A stretch of DNA of 32,622 nt from Leptospira alexanderi serovar Manhao 3 str. L 60 (GCF_000243815.2 NZ_AHMT02000041.1:1-32622), one strand, 5' to 3'. Numbered from the stretch's first letter, positions 1 through 11,507 are shown. The notes: generated by a model not told the origin, from the letters alone. Made by a program: numbers and translations.

Positions 1-2
1 AA

Positions 3-139
3 AAGTATCTGACGGATGATGGCCCGTTCCAAGATGAACTTCGAGCAGAGAATGAACGTTTAAGGAAAGAACTCTTGGAAGTAACGGAGGAGAGGGAGAT
101 TTTAAAAAAGTCCGTGGCCATCTTCTTGAAACCAAGGAA

Positions 140-143
<4 letters not shown>
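3..143 (+). pseudogene. IS3 family OrfA, C-terminal part (cut by the window edge)
   Basis: Reads in frame from base 3 to the TGA at 141-143. The peptide has the coiled-coil, Glu/Lys-rich tail of IS3 OrfA proteins (leucine-zipper-like run with ENERLRKEL and EREILKKSVAIF). The last four bases overlap the OrfB start (ATGA), the usual IS3 arrangement. The N-terminal HTH region is upstream of the window, so intactness cannot be judged. Confidence 0.8.
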
Positions 144-1033
<890 letters not shown>

Positions 1034-1068
1034 CCATGTCCGTTTTCTTGGGGGAAGTCCATATTTTC

Positions 1069-1143
1069 CCAAAGGTCAAGCTGCAAGGTTCTGTCCGGTC
1101 TCGGTTTTTTCCGTAGAAAGAACTGGTGAGGGCAGGTTCTTAT
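1069..1143. repeat. ~76-bp imperfect palindromic repeat, copy 1
   Basis: Matches 1350-1426 closely. The arms (AAGGTTCTGTCCGGTCTCGG... and ...GGGCAGGTTCTT) pair around a ~5-base loop, so the repeat can form a ~25-bp hairpin. It abuts the broken end of the IS982 transposase, whose frame runs into it at about 1143. It may be a small non-autonomous element or a structured intergenic repeat. Confidence 0.7.
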
Positions 1144-1813
<670 letters not shown>

Positions 1814-2230
1814 ATTTAACCCCTTTTTGCTGAAAGTACGGTTCAATATGTGATCTGGCGCTTTTCTGTACAAGAGCTTTCTCTGTTTTCCTTCTTACGA
1901 CCCTGCTCACGTTATCTACATACCGATCAGGAAATAGCCTATAATGATTTTTGAATCTATTCGGATTGAAAACTTTTTTGAGAGAGAATTGATTCTTAAA
2001 GATATCGTTACTATCGGAAAAATTTCCAAAAAAAATTTATTTCGAAATGATTTACACTTTATATGGTTCCGATATTTACTTGTAAATACGAGGTTGGTCT
2101 ACCGACCCTCAAATAAGTTATGTAATAATGTTTGGTTTTAAGTGTTACAATGCTCAAGACTTTACACGTCGAATGTGAGATGATAAAAGATAAGCAATAA
2201 ATTTTAAATACTAAATACTAAATGACAATA

Positions 2231-2329
2231 GAGTTGTTGAAAATTAATACCTCTGTCCGTTTCTGCCCTATTGAAATGGGAGTTTGAAGCGGTTTTGTTA
2301 AACTGAATCATGGAATTTTTCAACAACTC
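2231..2329. repeat. 99-bp MITE-like element with TA flanks
   Basis: Begins GAGTTGTTGAAAA and ends TTTTTCAACAACTC, ~15-bp terminal inverted repeats with one indel. Both ends are flanked by TA (2229-2230 and 2330-2331), as expected for an element mobilised by an IS630/Tc1-like transposase. There is no coding capacity inside. The only copy seen in this window. Confidence 0.65.
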
Positions 2330-2531
2330 TAATGATGTCTAAATTCTCTTGGATGTTTTCGACTAAAAAATTTGTTTCAAAATCTTAGGATGTGCGGACT
2401 TCTATTTTTTGTTACGAATTTGCTGAATGGTTATAGTTGATTTCTTTTAAAATTTTGAGACAGGCTTCAAATCTTTTAATCGGTAATCGGAGTTTCTGCG
2501 AACTTTTCAGTTTCTCATTTGAGATGTAAAT

Positions 2532-2739
<208 letters not shown>

Positions 2740-2994
2740 ATTTACTGCTCGGGCGCATGAAAAGAATACTGTAATAAGTTTGTTTCAAAAGTTAGAATGT
2801 TCGACCTTCTTCAAAAAAGCTAACAGTTCTGGATAATTTTGTGAGGCCTTCTTATTTTTGCAAAAATGGCCTGTTAATTTTTGGTACTATTTTCATGCGT
2901 CTAAGTAGTAATTGCTGGTGGGATTCGCCAAGTTGATCGTACGTGTATACGACCTGTGATTTTTTCCGTGTTTATCTGATTAAAAAAGATTTAG

Positions 2995-3216
2995 CGAGAT
3001 AGAAGAGCCGCTATTGAACCAATCATTACTCATTTGAAATATGGTCACAAGATGGATCGTCACCTCCTGAAAGATCGAGAAGTAGGTGTATCAACATCAT
3101 CTTATCGGCTGTCGGTTGTAATTTCAGAAAGCTATTCCGAGCTTTCTTTTATTAATCGTCTTGCCAAGGCACTGGATGCGGGACCTGTCATCCATTTAAA
3201 GAGCAAGGGCGTTTAG
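2995..3216 (+). pseudogene. Chimeric remnant: IS5-type transposase tail fused to an XRE antitoxin tail
   Basis: The first ~90 bases encode RDRRAAIEPIITHLKYGHKMDRHLLKDRE, the signature C-terminal end of IS5-group transposases. About 60 unassigned bases follow. Bases 3150-3216 then encode SFINRLAKALDAGPVIHLKSKGV, almost identical in DNA to the last codons of the antitoxin at 11208-11507, including ~10 bases after the stop. The HTH of the antitoxin is absent. This is therefore a junction of two gene fragments and not a working protein. Confidence 0.75.
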
Positions 3217-3296
3217 ATTTACTAGCCTCTTCAGTTCCCGGGACGTCGTAAAAACTTAGAACTGTCCCAAAATTTCTTGTAAGGGCCGACGCTGAG

Positions 3297-3716
3297 TTAA
3301 ATTTCACGTCTTTTTTTAAGACTTAGATATTCATCGGGAGTGACGATGCTAAAATTCTTAATTTTCTGGAGAGTCAATAAATCTTTATCTCCAGTTATTA
3401 AGTAATCCACTTCAGCTGCAAAAGCAGATTCCAAAATGTGGTAATCATCTCTATCTCTTAATTCTAAATAATCTTGAATAGGTTTATTTTTAACAAATGT
3501 TGTAATATCTCTGATTTCGGATAAAACAATCTGAATGAAATTATTATCTAACTTAAATTTTGGTTTAGAAAGAGTGGATTCTATTTCATCTAATATTTCT
3601 TTCGAAATATATCCCGTAAAAACCTCATCAATTAAATCTTGGAAAACGAGCCTAGGTTTTCCTTTAAATAAAATAGCAGAGATGTAAATATTAGTATCTA
3701 ATAATGCCTTCAACAT
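3297..3716 (-). CDS. PIN-domain toxin, COG1569-like
   Basis: 139 residues, the usual length for a single PIN ribonuclease domain. The N-terminal strand LLDTNIYIS carries the first metal-binding Asp (D7). Further acidic residues of the PIN site are E44 region (ILDEIE), D90/D91 (RDRDDYHILESA) and D110 (DYLITGDKDLL). PIN toxins of this type cut RNA using Mg2+/Mn2+. The gene lies 74 bases downstream of a ribbon-helix-helix antitoxin on the same strand, giving a type II toxin-antitoxin pair. All expected acidic residues are present, so it appears intact. Confidence 0.88.
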   Translation of the reverse strand: MLKALLDTNIYISAILFKGKPRLVFQDLIDEVFTGYISKEILDEIESTLSKPKFKLDNNFIQIVLSEIRDITTFVKNKPIQDYLELRDRDDYHILESAFAAEVDYLITGDKDLLTLQKIKNFSIVTPDEYLSLKKRREI

Positions 3717-3790
3717 TACTCATCTCTATATAATAGAGTGTCTAAACGCGGATTTATGCTCAAATTAAAGATATTCTATTTTACAAGAGA

Positions 3791-4039
3791 TCAGTAAGAA
3801 GCGTTTCTTTTATTTCTAACGGATTTAATTTCATTAAAAACGTCTTTTTCAGAAAAGGCCCTTTGATCAATAGCTTTTGAAGTGAAATCAAAGATAACTT
3901 GCCATCTAGTTTTTTTCTCAATATATGCACGCGCAGCTTCACGAATCAATTCTGATCGAGACCTGTGTTCCCTTTTTGCAATTTTATCAATTTCTTTTAA
4001 AAGTGCCTTTTCGAAGGAGATATTAACAGTTTGATTCAT
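3791..4039 (-). CDS. Ribbon-helix-helix (CopG/MetJ type) antitoxin
   Basis: 82 residues. The N-terminus MNQTVNISFEKALLKEIDKIAKREHRSRSELIREAARAYI is a classic RHH fold: a beta strand for DNA reading followed by two helices, the second starting with RSRSELIR. The C-terminal half (about 45-82) would be the toxin-binding tail. It precedes the PIN toxin gene and should both neutralise it and repress the shared promoter. The promoter just upstream has an inverted repeat in its spacer, the likely operator. Confidence 0.88.
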   Translation of the reverse strand: MNQTVNISFEKALLKEIDKIAKREHRSRSELIREAARAYIEKKTRWQVIFDFTSKAIDQRAFSEKDVFNEIKSVRNKRNASY

Positions 4040-4047
4040 AAGTTATT

Positions 4048-4076
4048 ATTATATACAAAGATTGTATGTTTGTCAA
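4048..4076 (-). promoter_or_regulatory. Consensus sigma-70 promoter of the RHH/PIN module
   Basis: On the reverse strand: TTGACA (4071-4076), exactly 17 bases, TATAAT (4048-4053), both boxes perfect. The ATG begins 8 bases after the -10 box, so transcription should start at or one to two bases before the start codon: a leaderless or nearly leaderless message. Confidence 0.85.
4053..4067. promoter_or_regulatory. Operator candidate, 15-bp inverted repeat
   Basis: ATACAA-AGA-TTGTAT is a perfect 6+3+6 palindrome lying in the promoter spacer and touching the -10 box. Its position fits autorepression by the RHH antitoxin encoded directly downstream. Confidence 0.7.
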
Positions 4077-4438
4077 TCTTATTTCTCCGTTTCGTACTTA
4101 CTTATCGCCGCATGGATGTGAAGGCCAGGGTGCCTTTTTAGGAACGAAAGAAATTCGCCCACAAGCTTTATAAAATTGCTCCTGCTCGGCGACGCTATCG
4201 ATGGATTCGGGAGAGGCGCTGGCGCAAATAGATCCGTTAGCACATCGAACAAAGCGGGGCCTCCCCAATTCAGCCAAATATATCCTCATGCTCAGAACAG
4301 CTTATTATAGATTCGCTTTAGCACGGAAGGAATTGAAAGGTAAATTGATTGTTTTAAAGTTCTTCCTAAAATTAAAGACAAATCGGTTCATTTGATTTTT
4401 TCGGATCTAACCTTATCTTCCTAATCAAGACATCCCTT

Positions 4439-4552
4439 ATGTTAAATTTACAAATATTTAAATTCATTCTTTTATACACCACACTCGTAACTCTTGTGGG
4501 ATGGTGTTTTTTTGGGTTACTTGCTTTGGTTATTTTTCTTCTTATCGATTGA
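4439..4552 (+). CDS. Possible 37-residue membrane peptide
   Basis: A short ORF starting ATG at 4439 encodes one continuous hydrophobic helix (residues about 5-36: FKFILLYTTLVTLVGWCFF onward to VIFLLID). This resembles the size and shape of small membrane peptides, including type I toxins, but I know no specific family. No Shine-Dalgarno is visible. The DNA from about 4477 to 4518 also reads as a hairpin plus T-run (ACACCACA...TGTGGGATGGTGT then Ts), so the locus could instead be a terminator or small RNA. Confidence 0.25.
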   Translation: MLNLQIFKFILLYTTLVTLVGWCFFGLLALVIFLLID

Positions 4553-4637
4553 GAGTAGGGGTTTTTAGGATTTATAAGGGAAATTTATTGATTTTGCGAG
4601 TTTCGTAGTACAAGATTAAAATAAAGGTAGAAAAGTA

Positions 4638-4964
4638 ATGATTGAGAATCGGACAAAAATTTTAGAAACAGATCCAATTATACCGATTCCGGATACCTTA
4701 ATAAAACTAACTCTTAAAATTTTTGACAGAAACGACAAATTTGTCAGAAGAAATCATTTTGCATTTAATAACGGTTATACTGCTTCTTTAGTTCGTTATC
4801 AAGATAATCTTTTTGATGATATAGATAGGAAATATTTTGACTATTACGAAGTTGCAATTCTCAAAACTGAAAATTTCGAACTTACGGATGAGCTTGCAAA
4901 ACTTATAGGGGAGAACTATAACAGGATTCGATTTACTGAAGAAAAAGAAACAATTGACTGTTGA
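4638..4964 (+). CDS. Hypothetical protein, 108 residues
   Basis: Starts at ATG 4638 with AAAGG about 10 bases upstream. The peptide is soluble, charged and AT-rich in codon use, with no signal peptide or membrane helix. I recognise no family or motif. Acidic and aromatic residues are concentrated in the middle (DDIDRKYFDYYEVAILK). It stands alone, followed by 460 non-coding bases. Confidence 0.5.
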   Translation: MIENRTKILETDPIIPIPDTLIKLTLKIFDRNDKFVRRNHFAFNNGYTASLVRYQDNLFDDIDRKYFDYYEVAILKTENFELTDELAKLIGENYNRIRFTEEKETIDC

Positions 4965-5428
4965 TTCCGTATTGCTCAATTACATCCTGCGAATATTTAA
5001 ATAATTTTTATATTCTGCTATATTCCATTTATGAATTTGGGGCCCGGACAAGAGAGCTTTACTTTCGGGATCCTTGTTTACTTAGCTGGTAAATAACTAA
5101 CAATATTTGTCAGTATTAAGAATTTAAATAATGCGTTATTTCAGTCAATACTTTTCAGAATATAACTTGAAGTTTATTTTATACAATACAGTTATAATTT
5201 TTGAAGTATGACAATCGTTTCTAAATGCGTATATAGTATATCTAGTTATACTATATCACTAAAATAAATTACATTAGAATATAGTTATTTTATATGAGTT
5301 TCAACTCTTTCTTAAATTAATTAGTTTGATGGAATAGCAGGTCTTTGTGATATTCGTATATTTTATGATTTTTAAGTGCTTATATCAAACTCTTAAATTT
5401 TCAGTAAGGCGGCTTTTTAAAGGTAAAT
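4965..5428. other. AT-rich intergenic stretch
   Basis: No gene is apparent. The one clear structure is a 26-bp perfect inverted repeat at 5231-5256. Upstream of the next gene there is no strong promoter match that I would defend. Confidence 0.5.
5231..5256. promoter_or_regulatory. Perfect 10-bp inverted repeat, possible operator
   Basis: ATATAGTATA-TCTAGT-TATACTATAT. The arms are perfect and the spacer is 6 bases. It lies about 170 bases before the next gene and has no T-run, so an operator or protein site is likelier than a terminator. AT-rich sequence makes chance palindromes commoner, which lowers confidence. Confidence 0.35.
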
Positions 5429-6067
5429 ATGATATATCATTACGAATCATACTTCTCTAACCATGTTCATCAATTAGTTGTATCAATATCTAAACATCTT
5501 TTCTTATTAAAGAATGAAGAGATAAAATATCAAAAAAAGTCTTTTGATATAAATCTTAAAAATTACTCGAAATCAACTAAGAGTCATTTAGTTCATTGCT
5601 TTATAAAAGATCATTTTAGTGGGGCGTCTTATGGCGAAATATATTCAACGGATCAACTTTTTTCAATAGAGAAATTTTTGTTTAATGCTTGGAAAATTAA
5701 AAAAATCTATAAATTTCATGGCCTTCCAGAATTTTTAATGGTTCCCAAAAGTGTTATAGAACATTTTCCGGAAATAACTAATATATTTAATCATACAAAC
5801 ATTAAGCTTATAGAAACAAAGAGCGGCTTTCAATCTGGCGCACCTATAATAATTAAAGAATGGGAAAAACAAGTCTGCTATGCCCCAATGCTCTATAAAC
5901 TTTTGTCTTTTAGTAAATTGCAGGAAAATATAGAATATTTTAATAATGAAATTAATTCATTTAAATTGGATAATTCAGACTCATCCAAAATCAAGAAATG
6001 GTCTAGCAATCTTAATCAAACTAATATCATTACAAATGAAACTGATTTCTTTAAAATATTCAATTAG
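5429..6067 (+). CDS. Hypothetical protein, 212 residues
   Basis: Starts at ATG 5429, with AAAGG about 7 bases upstream. It is soluble, without membrane segments. Residues 50-150 (KSHLVHCFIKDHFSGASYGEI, then KIYKFHGLPEFLMVP, then SGFQSGAPIIIKEWEKQV) have the rhythm of an integrase or RNase H-like core, including the K/DHFSG and HGLPE turns seen in rve domains. The catalytic Asp/Asp/Glu set is not evident. That resemblance is an impression by eye only. It precedes the DUF3800 gene on the same strand, 100 bases away. Confidence 0.6.
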   Translation: MIYHYESYFSNHVHQLVVSISKHLFLLKNEEIKYQKKSFDINLKNYSKSTKSHLVHCFIKDHFSGASYGEIYSTDQLFSIEKFLFNAWKIKKIYKFHGLPEFLMVPKSVIEHFPEITNIFNHTNIKLIETKSGFQSGAPIIIKEWEKQVCYAPMLYKLLSFSKLQENIEYFNNEINSFKLDNSDSSKIKKWSSNLNQTNIITNETDFFKIFN

Positions 6068-6135
6068 ATAGTTTCGTGAATAGGGGAATTTTAGGTAAGT
6101 TTAGCAAAAGTTGCTATTTAATTATTAAAAACGCC

Positions 6136-6152
6136 GCCCAACTTCGTTAGGT
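6136..6152 (+). other. Integron attC-like right boundary
   Basis: GCCCAAC-TTC-GTTAGGT. The second box fits the attC core GTTRRRY and the first fits RYYYAAC, but they are only 3 bases apart, so this would be the 3' remnant of a recombination site or a simple palindrome. It sits immediately upstream of the DUF3800 gene. Confidence 0.3.
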
Positions 6153-6171
6153 GACACGGCACTCAATTTTT

Positions 6172-7332
6172 ATGAATAAGGTATGTTATTTTGATGAATC
6201 CGGCAATAGTGGATTGGATTTTTCAAAGAGTGGAAATAGTTCTCACTTTATTTTAGGGGGAGTAATAGTAAAAGATTCAGATTGTGCATCGTTACAAGTT
6301 TTAAGAGAAAAAATTTCTGCTAAGTATTTTTCAGGGAATGAGATTAAATCAAGCAATGTAGGTAAAGATGATGAAAGAAGGCTTAGGATTTTAAGTGAGT
6401 TGCTTGAGGGAGATTACCTTATTCATTCTATGGTTTTTAATAAGAAACTAATTTTTGGGAATGGTTTAAAATACAAAAAAAGCTTTTATAAATACTTAAA
6501 TAAATTGGCTTACCGTGGATTATATACTGCTTTTCCAGATATAAAGATTGTCGCAGATCAACATGGAAGTAAGGAATTTATGAAAGGATTTTCAACTTAT
6601 ATAGAAAAAAACTATAAGTCTCAAGATCTCTTTAATAAAACAGATTTCATCTTTGAAGATTCAAAGCACAACTCATTAATTCAAATTGCTGATTTTATAA
6701 TTGGAACGATCGCTAGATATTATGAAGAAACCGTTATGAGCAAAAAAGGCCAGGAATTTATAGACATTTTGATTTCCTCAGGAAAACTTTTACCAATTAG
6801 AACATGGCCAGAAGTATCTGATAGGACATACGAACCGTTCAAGGAAGTGTTATTTGAGACGAGCGAAATAGACGAAAAAGTTTTTCAAATTAGTCTGCGA
6901 AATGCAGATTTATTTATTAGTGAAAATGTTAAAAACTATGATGAATTAGTTCAAGTTCAGGTTGCTACTTGTCGTGCGTTAGTATTTTATGCTACAACAG
7001 GTAAGCGATTTAAACATATTTCGACAGCGCGTTTGGTTGAACAAATAAATGCAGGTAATCGTAAAAGAATAACTGATAAGCAATTTGGGAGATCAATAAT
7101 TGGACCGTTGAGAGATGCGAATGTTTTAATCAGTAGTAATATGGATGGATATAAATTAATCGCATGTGAATCAGATTTGCGTGAATTTATTCGGTACTTT
7201 GATCATTTTATTCGCCCTATGCTAAAAAGGATAAAATCTTATCGTGAAACAATGCTTTATGCAACGGAAAATAAAATTGATATAATCGGAGATGAACAAT
7301 ACGATTACCTGAAGCGCATTTTGGAAATGTAA
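6172..7332 (+). CDS. DUF3800 family protein with C-terminal extension
   Basis: From ATG 6172 the protein has 386 residues; a GTG seven codons upstream is possible. The N-terminal ~210 residues are DUF3800: CYFDESGNSG near the start, then VADQHGSKEFMKGF and FEDSKHNSLIQIADFIIGTIARYYE, which supply the conserved Asp/Glu and ADF residues of this RNase H-like fold. DUF3800 proteins are found in phage and defence neighbourhoods and are suspected nucleases. Residues about 250-360 look like a winged-helix module (ARLVEQI...KQFGRSIIGPLRDANVLISS...GYKLI), an unusual addition. It is flanked by attC-like sequences. Confidence 0.8.
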   Translation: MNKVCYFDESGNSGLDFSKSGNSSHFILGGVIVKDSDCASLQVLREKISAKYFSGNEIKSSNVGKDDERRLRILSELLEGDYLIHSMVFNKKLIFGNGLKYKKSFYKYLNKLAYRGLYTAFPDIKIVADQHGSKEFMKGFSTYIEKNYKSQDLFNKTDFIFEDSKHNSLIQIADFIIGTIARYYEETVMSKKGQEFIDILISSGKLLPIRTWPEVSDRTYEPFKEVLFETSEIDEKVFQISLRNADLFISENVKNYDELVQVQVATCRALVFYATTGKRFKHISTARLVEQINAGNRKRITDKQFGRSIIGPLRDANVLISSNMDGYKLIACESDLREFIRYFDHFIRPMLKRIKSYRETMLYATENKIDIIGDEQYDYLKRILEM

Positions 7333-7351
7333 ACTATGGTGGGGTCGCATC

Positions 7352-7440
7352 GTCTAACTGTGGCTTCGCACTAATTCTTTCGCGCACTTAGGCACGCACG
7401 CTTCAGAACCGCGAACATCGAGAAGCCTATATTGTTAAGC
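7352..7440 (+). other. attC-like 89-bp recombination site candidate
   Basis: Begins GTCTAAC (fits RYYYAAC) and ends GTTAAGC (fits GTTRRRY). The halves pair imperfectly when folded: TAAC...GGCTTC near the left matches TAAC...GGCTTC read on the opposite strand at the right, and TTCGCG pairs further in. Length, end boxes and imperfect palindromy fit an integron cassette site. It lies between the stop of the DUF3800 gene and the start of the next gene. No integrase is in the window. Confidence 0.45.
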
Positions 7441-7468
7441 GCTATTCATTAATTGGAAAAGGACAAAC

Positions 7469-8572
7469 ATGGATTCGAAAAAAAAGTTTCTATTTATAAC
7501 TATAATTTCTGGAATATTATCGGTGTTTATTTTCATAATTAATCGTTTGTATTTTACTCTTTTCTCACTCGAATTATTTTCGTTTTTTCTAATTCTTATG
7601 TTCATTGTATTAATTTTGTATTGGTATATCCAAGTAAAAGGTTCGGATTATGAAGATTCAGCTTATCAATACAAAAAACCAATTCGTAAAAATTTGTATG
7701 AACTGAAAGATGCACTAATTAAAATTGAAGAAATGATATTGGACGCAAGTGAATTACCTTCGGATGATGAAGATACTAGCAAATTCCATATTCGTAGAAT
7801 AAAAGAGTGTTTTGAGCTAATTTATTATGAATATTTAATAGAGCCATATATAGAACCGAAGATAATTAATTTTTCGAAAAAGGAATCAATTGATATCTTT
7901 ATTAATTATCTTAATCGTTCCTTATCTATAATTCAAAAGGAAATAGAGGAAAGGCAAGCTCGGAGAATCGCTTCTAATCCTGATGAGGCTGATGAAAACG
8001 CTACTTATGATCATATCAGCCCATTATCGAATTCTTCAGTTAGAAGGTTGGAAATGGAGGTGGAATATTTATCGAAAACGTCTACTATTTATTTGATCAT
8101 TGGATCTGGGATTACGGTGTTTGCGGGAGGTGCATTGTTCTATTTTATCTCTGATATAATAAATAAATCTATTAGCTTATCTACTACGACGGATCCAACA
8201 GTCAGCTTTGGATCGGCAATTTTTATTTTAAATAATTTTTACCCGATAATTGGAAAATTAACGCTAATAATATTTATCGAATCGTTTGCTTTCTATTTTT
8301 TAAAGCTTTATAGAAGTAATATTGATCTAAAAAAATATTACTTAAATGAATTAACGAATATTGAACTTAAAATTATTTCACTTTATGCTTCAATATTTCA
8401 TGAGAAGGGAACTTCATTTGATGCAATTACCTTAGAACTTGTGAAAATTGAACGGAATAAGATATTGAAAAAAGGTGAAACAACTACAGATCTCGAAAGA
8501 ATAAAAATAAAAAAATCGCAATTGATGAAAGCTATTTCAATGCTATCGAGAAGAATTAAAATAGGGACTTGA
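7469..8572 (+). CDS. Membrane protein of unknown family, four predicted helices
   Basis: 367 residues starting at ATG 7469, with AAAGGA upstream. Two hydrophobic helices at the N-terminus (about 7-27 and 33-54), a ~150-residue charged, probably cytoplasmic domain, then two more helices (about 205-231 and 255-285) and a helical, Lys/Glu-rich tail likely to form a coiled coil. No enzymatic motif is visible. It lies between two attC-like sequences like the DUF3800 gene, so it may be a cassette gene. A role in defence or signalling is possible but not shown. Confidence 0.65.
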   Translation: MDSKKKFLFITIISGILSVFIFIINRLYFTLFSLELFSFFLILMFIVLILYWYIQVKGSDYEDSAYQYKKPIRKNLYELKDALIKIEEMILDASELPSDDEDTSKFHIRRIKECFELIYYEYLIEPYIEPKIINFSKKESIDIFINYLNRSLSIIQKEIEERQARRIASNPDEADENATYDHISPLSNSSVRRLEMEVEYLSKTSTIYLIIGSGITVFAGGALFYFISDIINKSISLSTTTDPTVSFGSAIFILNNFYPIIGKLTLIIFIESFAFYFLKLYRSNIDLKKYYLNELTNIELKIISLYASIFHEKGTSFDAITLELVKIERNKILKKGETTTDLERIKIKKSQLMKAISMLSRRIKIGT

Positions 8573-8587
8573 AGAATGGTGAACGGA

Positions 8588-8630
8588 GCTTAACTTCATC
8601 TCATCGCTCGAACCTCGTGCCAACCAGTTC
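8588..8630 (+). other. attC-like left boundary, incomplete
   Basis: Begins GCTTAAC, the exact reverse complement of GTTAAGC at 7434-7440, which is what a cassette carrying the 7469-8572 gene should show. The expected right half cannot be found; the site seems cut short before the subtilase pseudogene. Confidence 0.35.
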
Positions 8631-8661
8631 ATTAAAACCAGGACAAGCTTTTTAGCCTGCC

Positions 8662-10832
<2,171 letters not shown>

Positions 10833-10836
10833 AAAA

Positions 10837-10865
10837 TTGACAAATTATACCATATTTGATATATT
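10837..10865 (+). promoter_or_regulatory. Sigma-70 promoter of the RelE-like/XRE module
   Basis: TTGACA (10837-10842), 17-base spacer, TATATT (10860-10865). The expected start of transcription, about 7 bases later, coincides with the GTG start codon at 10872, and no Shine-Dalgarno precedes it. This predicts a leaderless toxin message. Confidence 0.75.
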
Positions 10866-10871
10866 AGTATT

Positions 10872-11201
10872 GTGAAGTTTAAAATTCAGTTATTGAAACC
10901 GGCGGAAGATTTTCTTCTAAAACTGGAAAATAAACTTAAAGCAAAGGCATTCAGGACTATTGAATTATTAGCAGAGTTTGGGCCTGAACTCCGAGAACCT
11001 TTTTCTAAAAAGATTAAAGGTTATTCAGGATTATTTGAACTAAGAATTAAGCAAGGTTCTAATATTTTTAGGTTATTTTACTTTTTTGAAAAGGAGCGGG
11101 TTGTTATAATAACTTCTGGTTTCGTGAAGAAAGAACAAAAAACTGATAAAGATGAATTAATTCGAGCATTTAAATTAATGAAAACTTATAAAGGAGAGTA
11201 G
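10872..11201 (+). CDS. RelE/HigB (Gp49-like) toxin
   Basis: 109 residues from a GTG start. The core GYSGLFELRIKQGSNIFRLFYFFEKERVVIITSGFVKKEQKT matches HigB/Gp49-type RelE-superfamily toxins: the ELR-strand, the R-x-x-Y/F strand and the hydrophobic strand ending in a G-F-x-K-K loop. Such toxins cut mRNA on the ribosome. The gene order toxin then antitoxin is that of HigBA. No other in-frame start exists near the front, so GTG is preferred. It looks complete. Confidence 0.87.
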   Translation: MKFKIQLLKPAEDFLLKLENKLKAKAFRTIELLAEFGPELREPFSKKIKGYSGLFELRIKQGSNIFRLFYFFEKERVVIITSGFVKKEQKTDKDELIRAFKLMKTYKGE

Positions 11202-11207
11202 GTAGGT

Positions 11208-11507
11208 ATGAAACTTAAAACTAAAGATTTTAATTCACTTTTGAATAAAGAACTAAAAAAGAAAGATTTTAAAAACGAGTATGATGCCCTTTCTAGTGAA
11301 TTTACTCTTGCTAAAGAGATAATTAAACTTAGAAAGAAGAGAAATTTAACTCAGAAAGATTTAGCGGAAAAAATTGGCACTTCCCAACCTGCAATTGCAA
11401 GAATTGAATCTGGGAATTATAATAATTTATCTCTTTCTTTTATTAGTCGTCTTGCCAAGGCACTGGATGCGGAACCTGTCATCCATTTAAAGAGTAAGGG
11501 CGTTTAG
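11208..11507 (+). CDS. XRE-family HTH antitoxin (HigA-like)
   Basis: 99 residues, starting 6 bases after the toxin stop, with AAAGGAGAG as ribosome binding site. Residues about 35-90 form an HTH_3 domain: KEIIKLRKKRNLTQKDLAEKIGTSQPAIARIESGN. The N-terminal ~30 residues are a toxin-binding extension. It should repress the shared promoter and bind the upstream toxin. An IS5 element sits 20 bases beyond the stop. The last ~70 bases and a little downstream are duplicated at 3150-3227. Confidence 0.9.
   Translation: MKLKTKDFNSLLNKELKKKDFKNEYDALSSEFTLAKEIIKLRKKRNLTQKDLAEKIGTSQPAIARIESGNYNNLSLSFISRLAKALDAEPVIHLKSKGV

Noticed and set aside
1944..2141. 65-residue forward ORF
   Set aside because: Composition looks random for AT-rich DNA, with no start signal and no family. 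It lies in IS-derived debris.
4098..4289. A 63-residue reverse ORF in a locally GC-richer patch
   Set aside because: No ribosome binding site, no recognised family, and odd composition (Cys, Ser, Pro). It may be a fragment of a repeated leptospiral intergenic sequence, so I do not call it a gene.
4477..4518. Hairpin plus T-run suggesting a rho-independent terminator
   Set aside because: No gene ends just upstream on the forward strand and the stem has mismatches. It is recorded only as part of the small-ORF entry.
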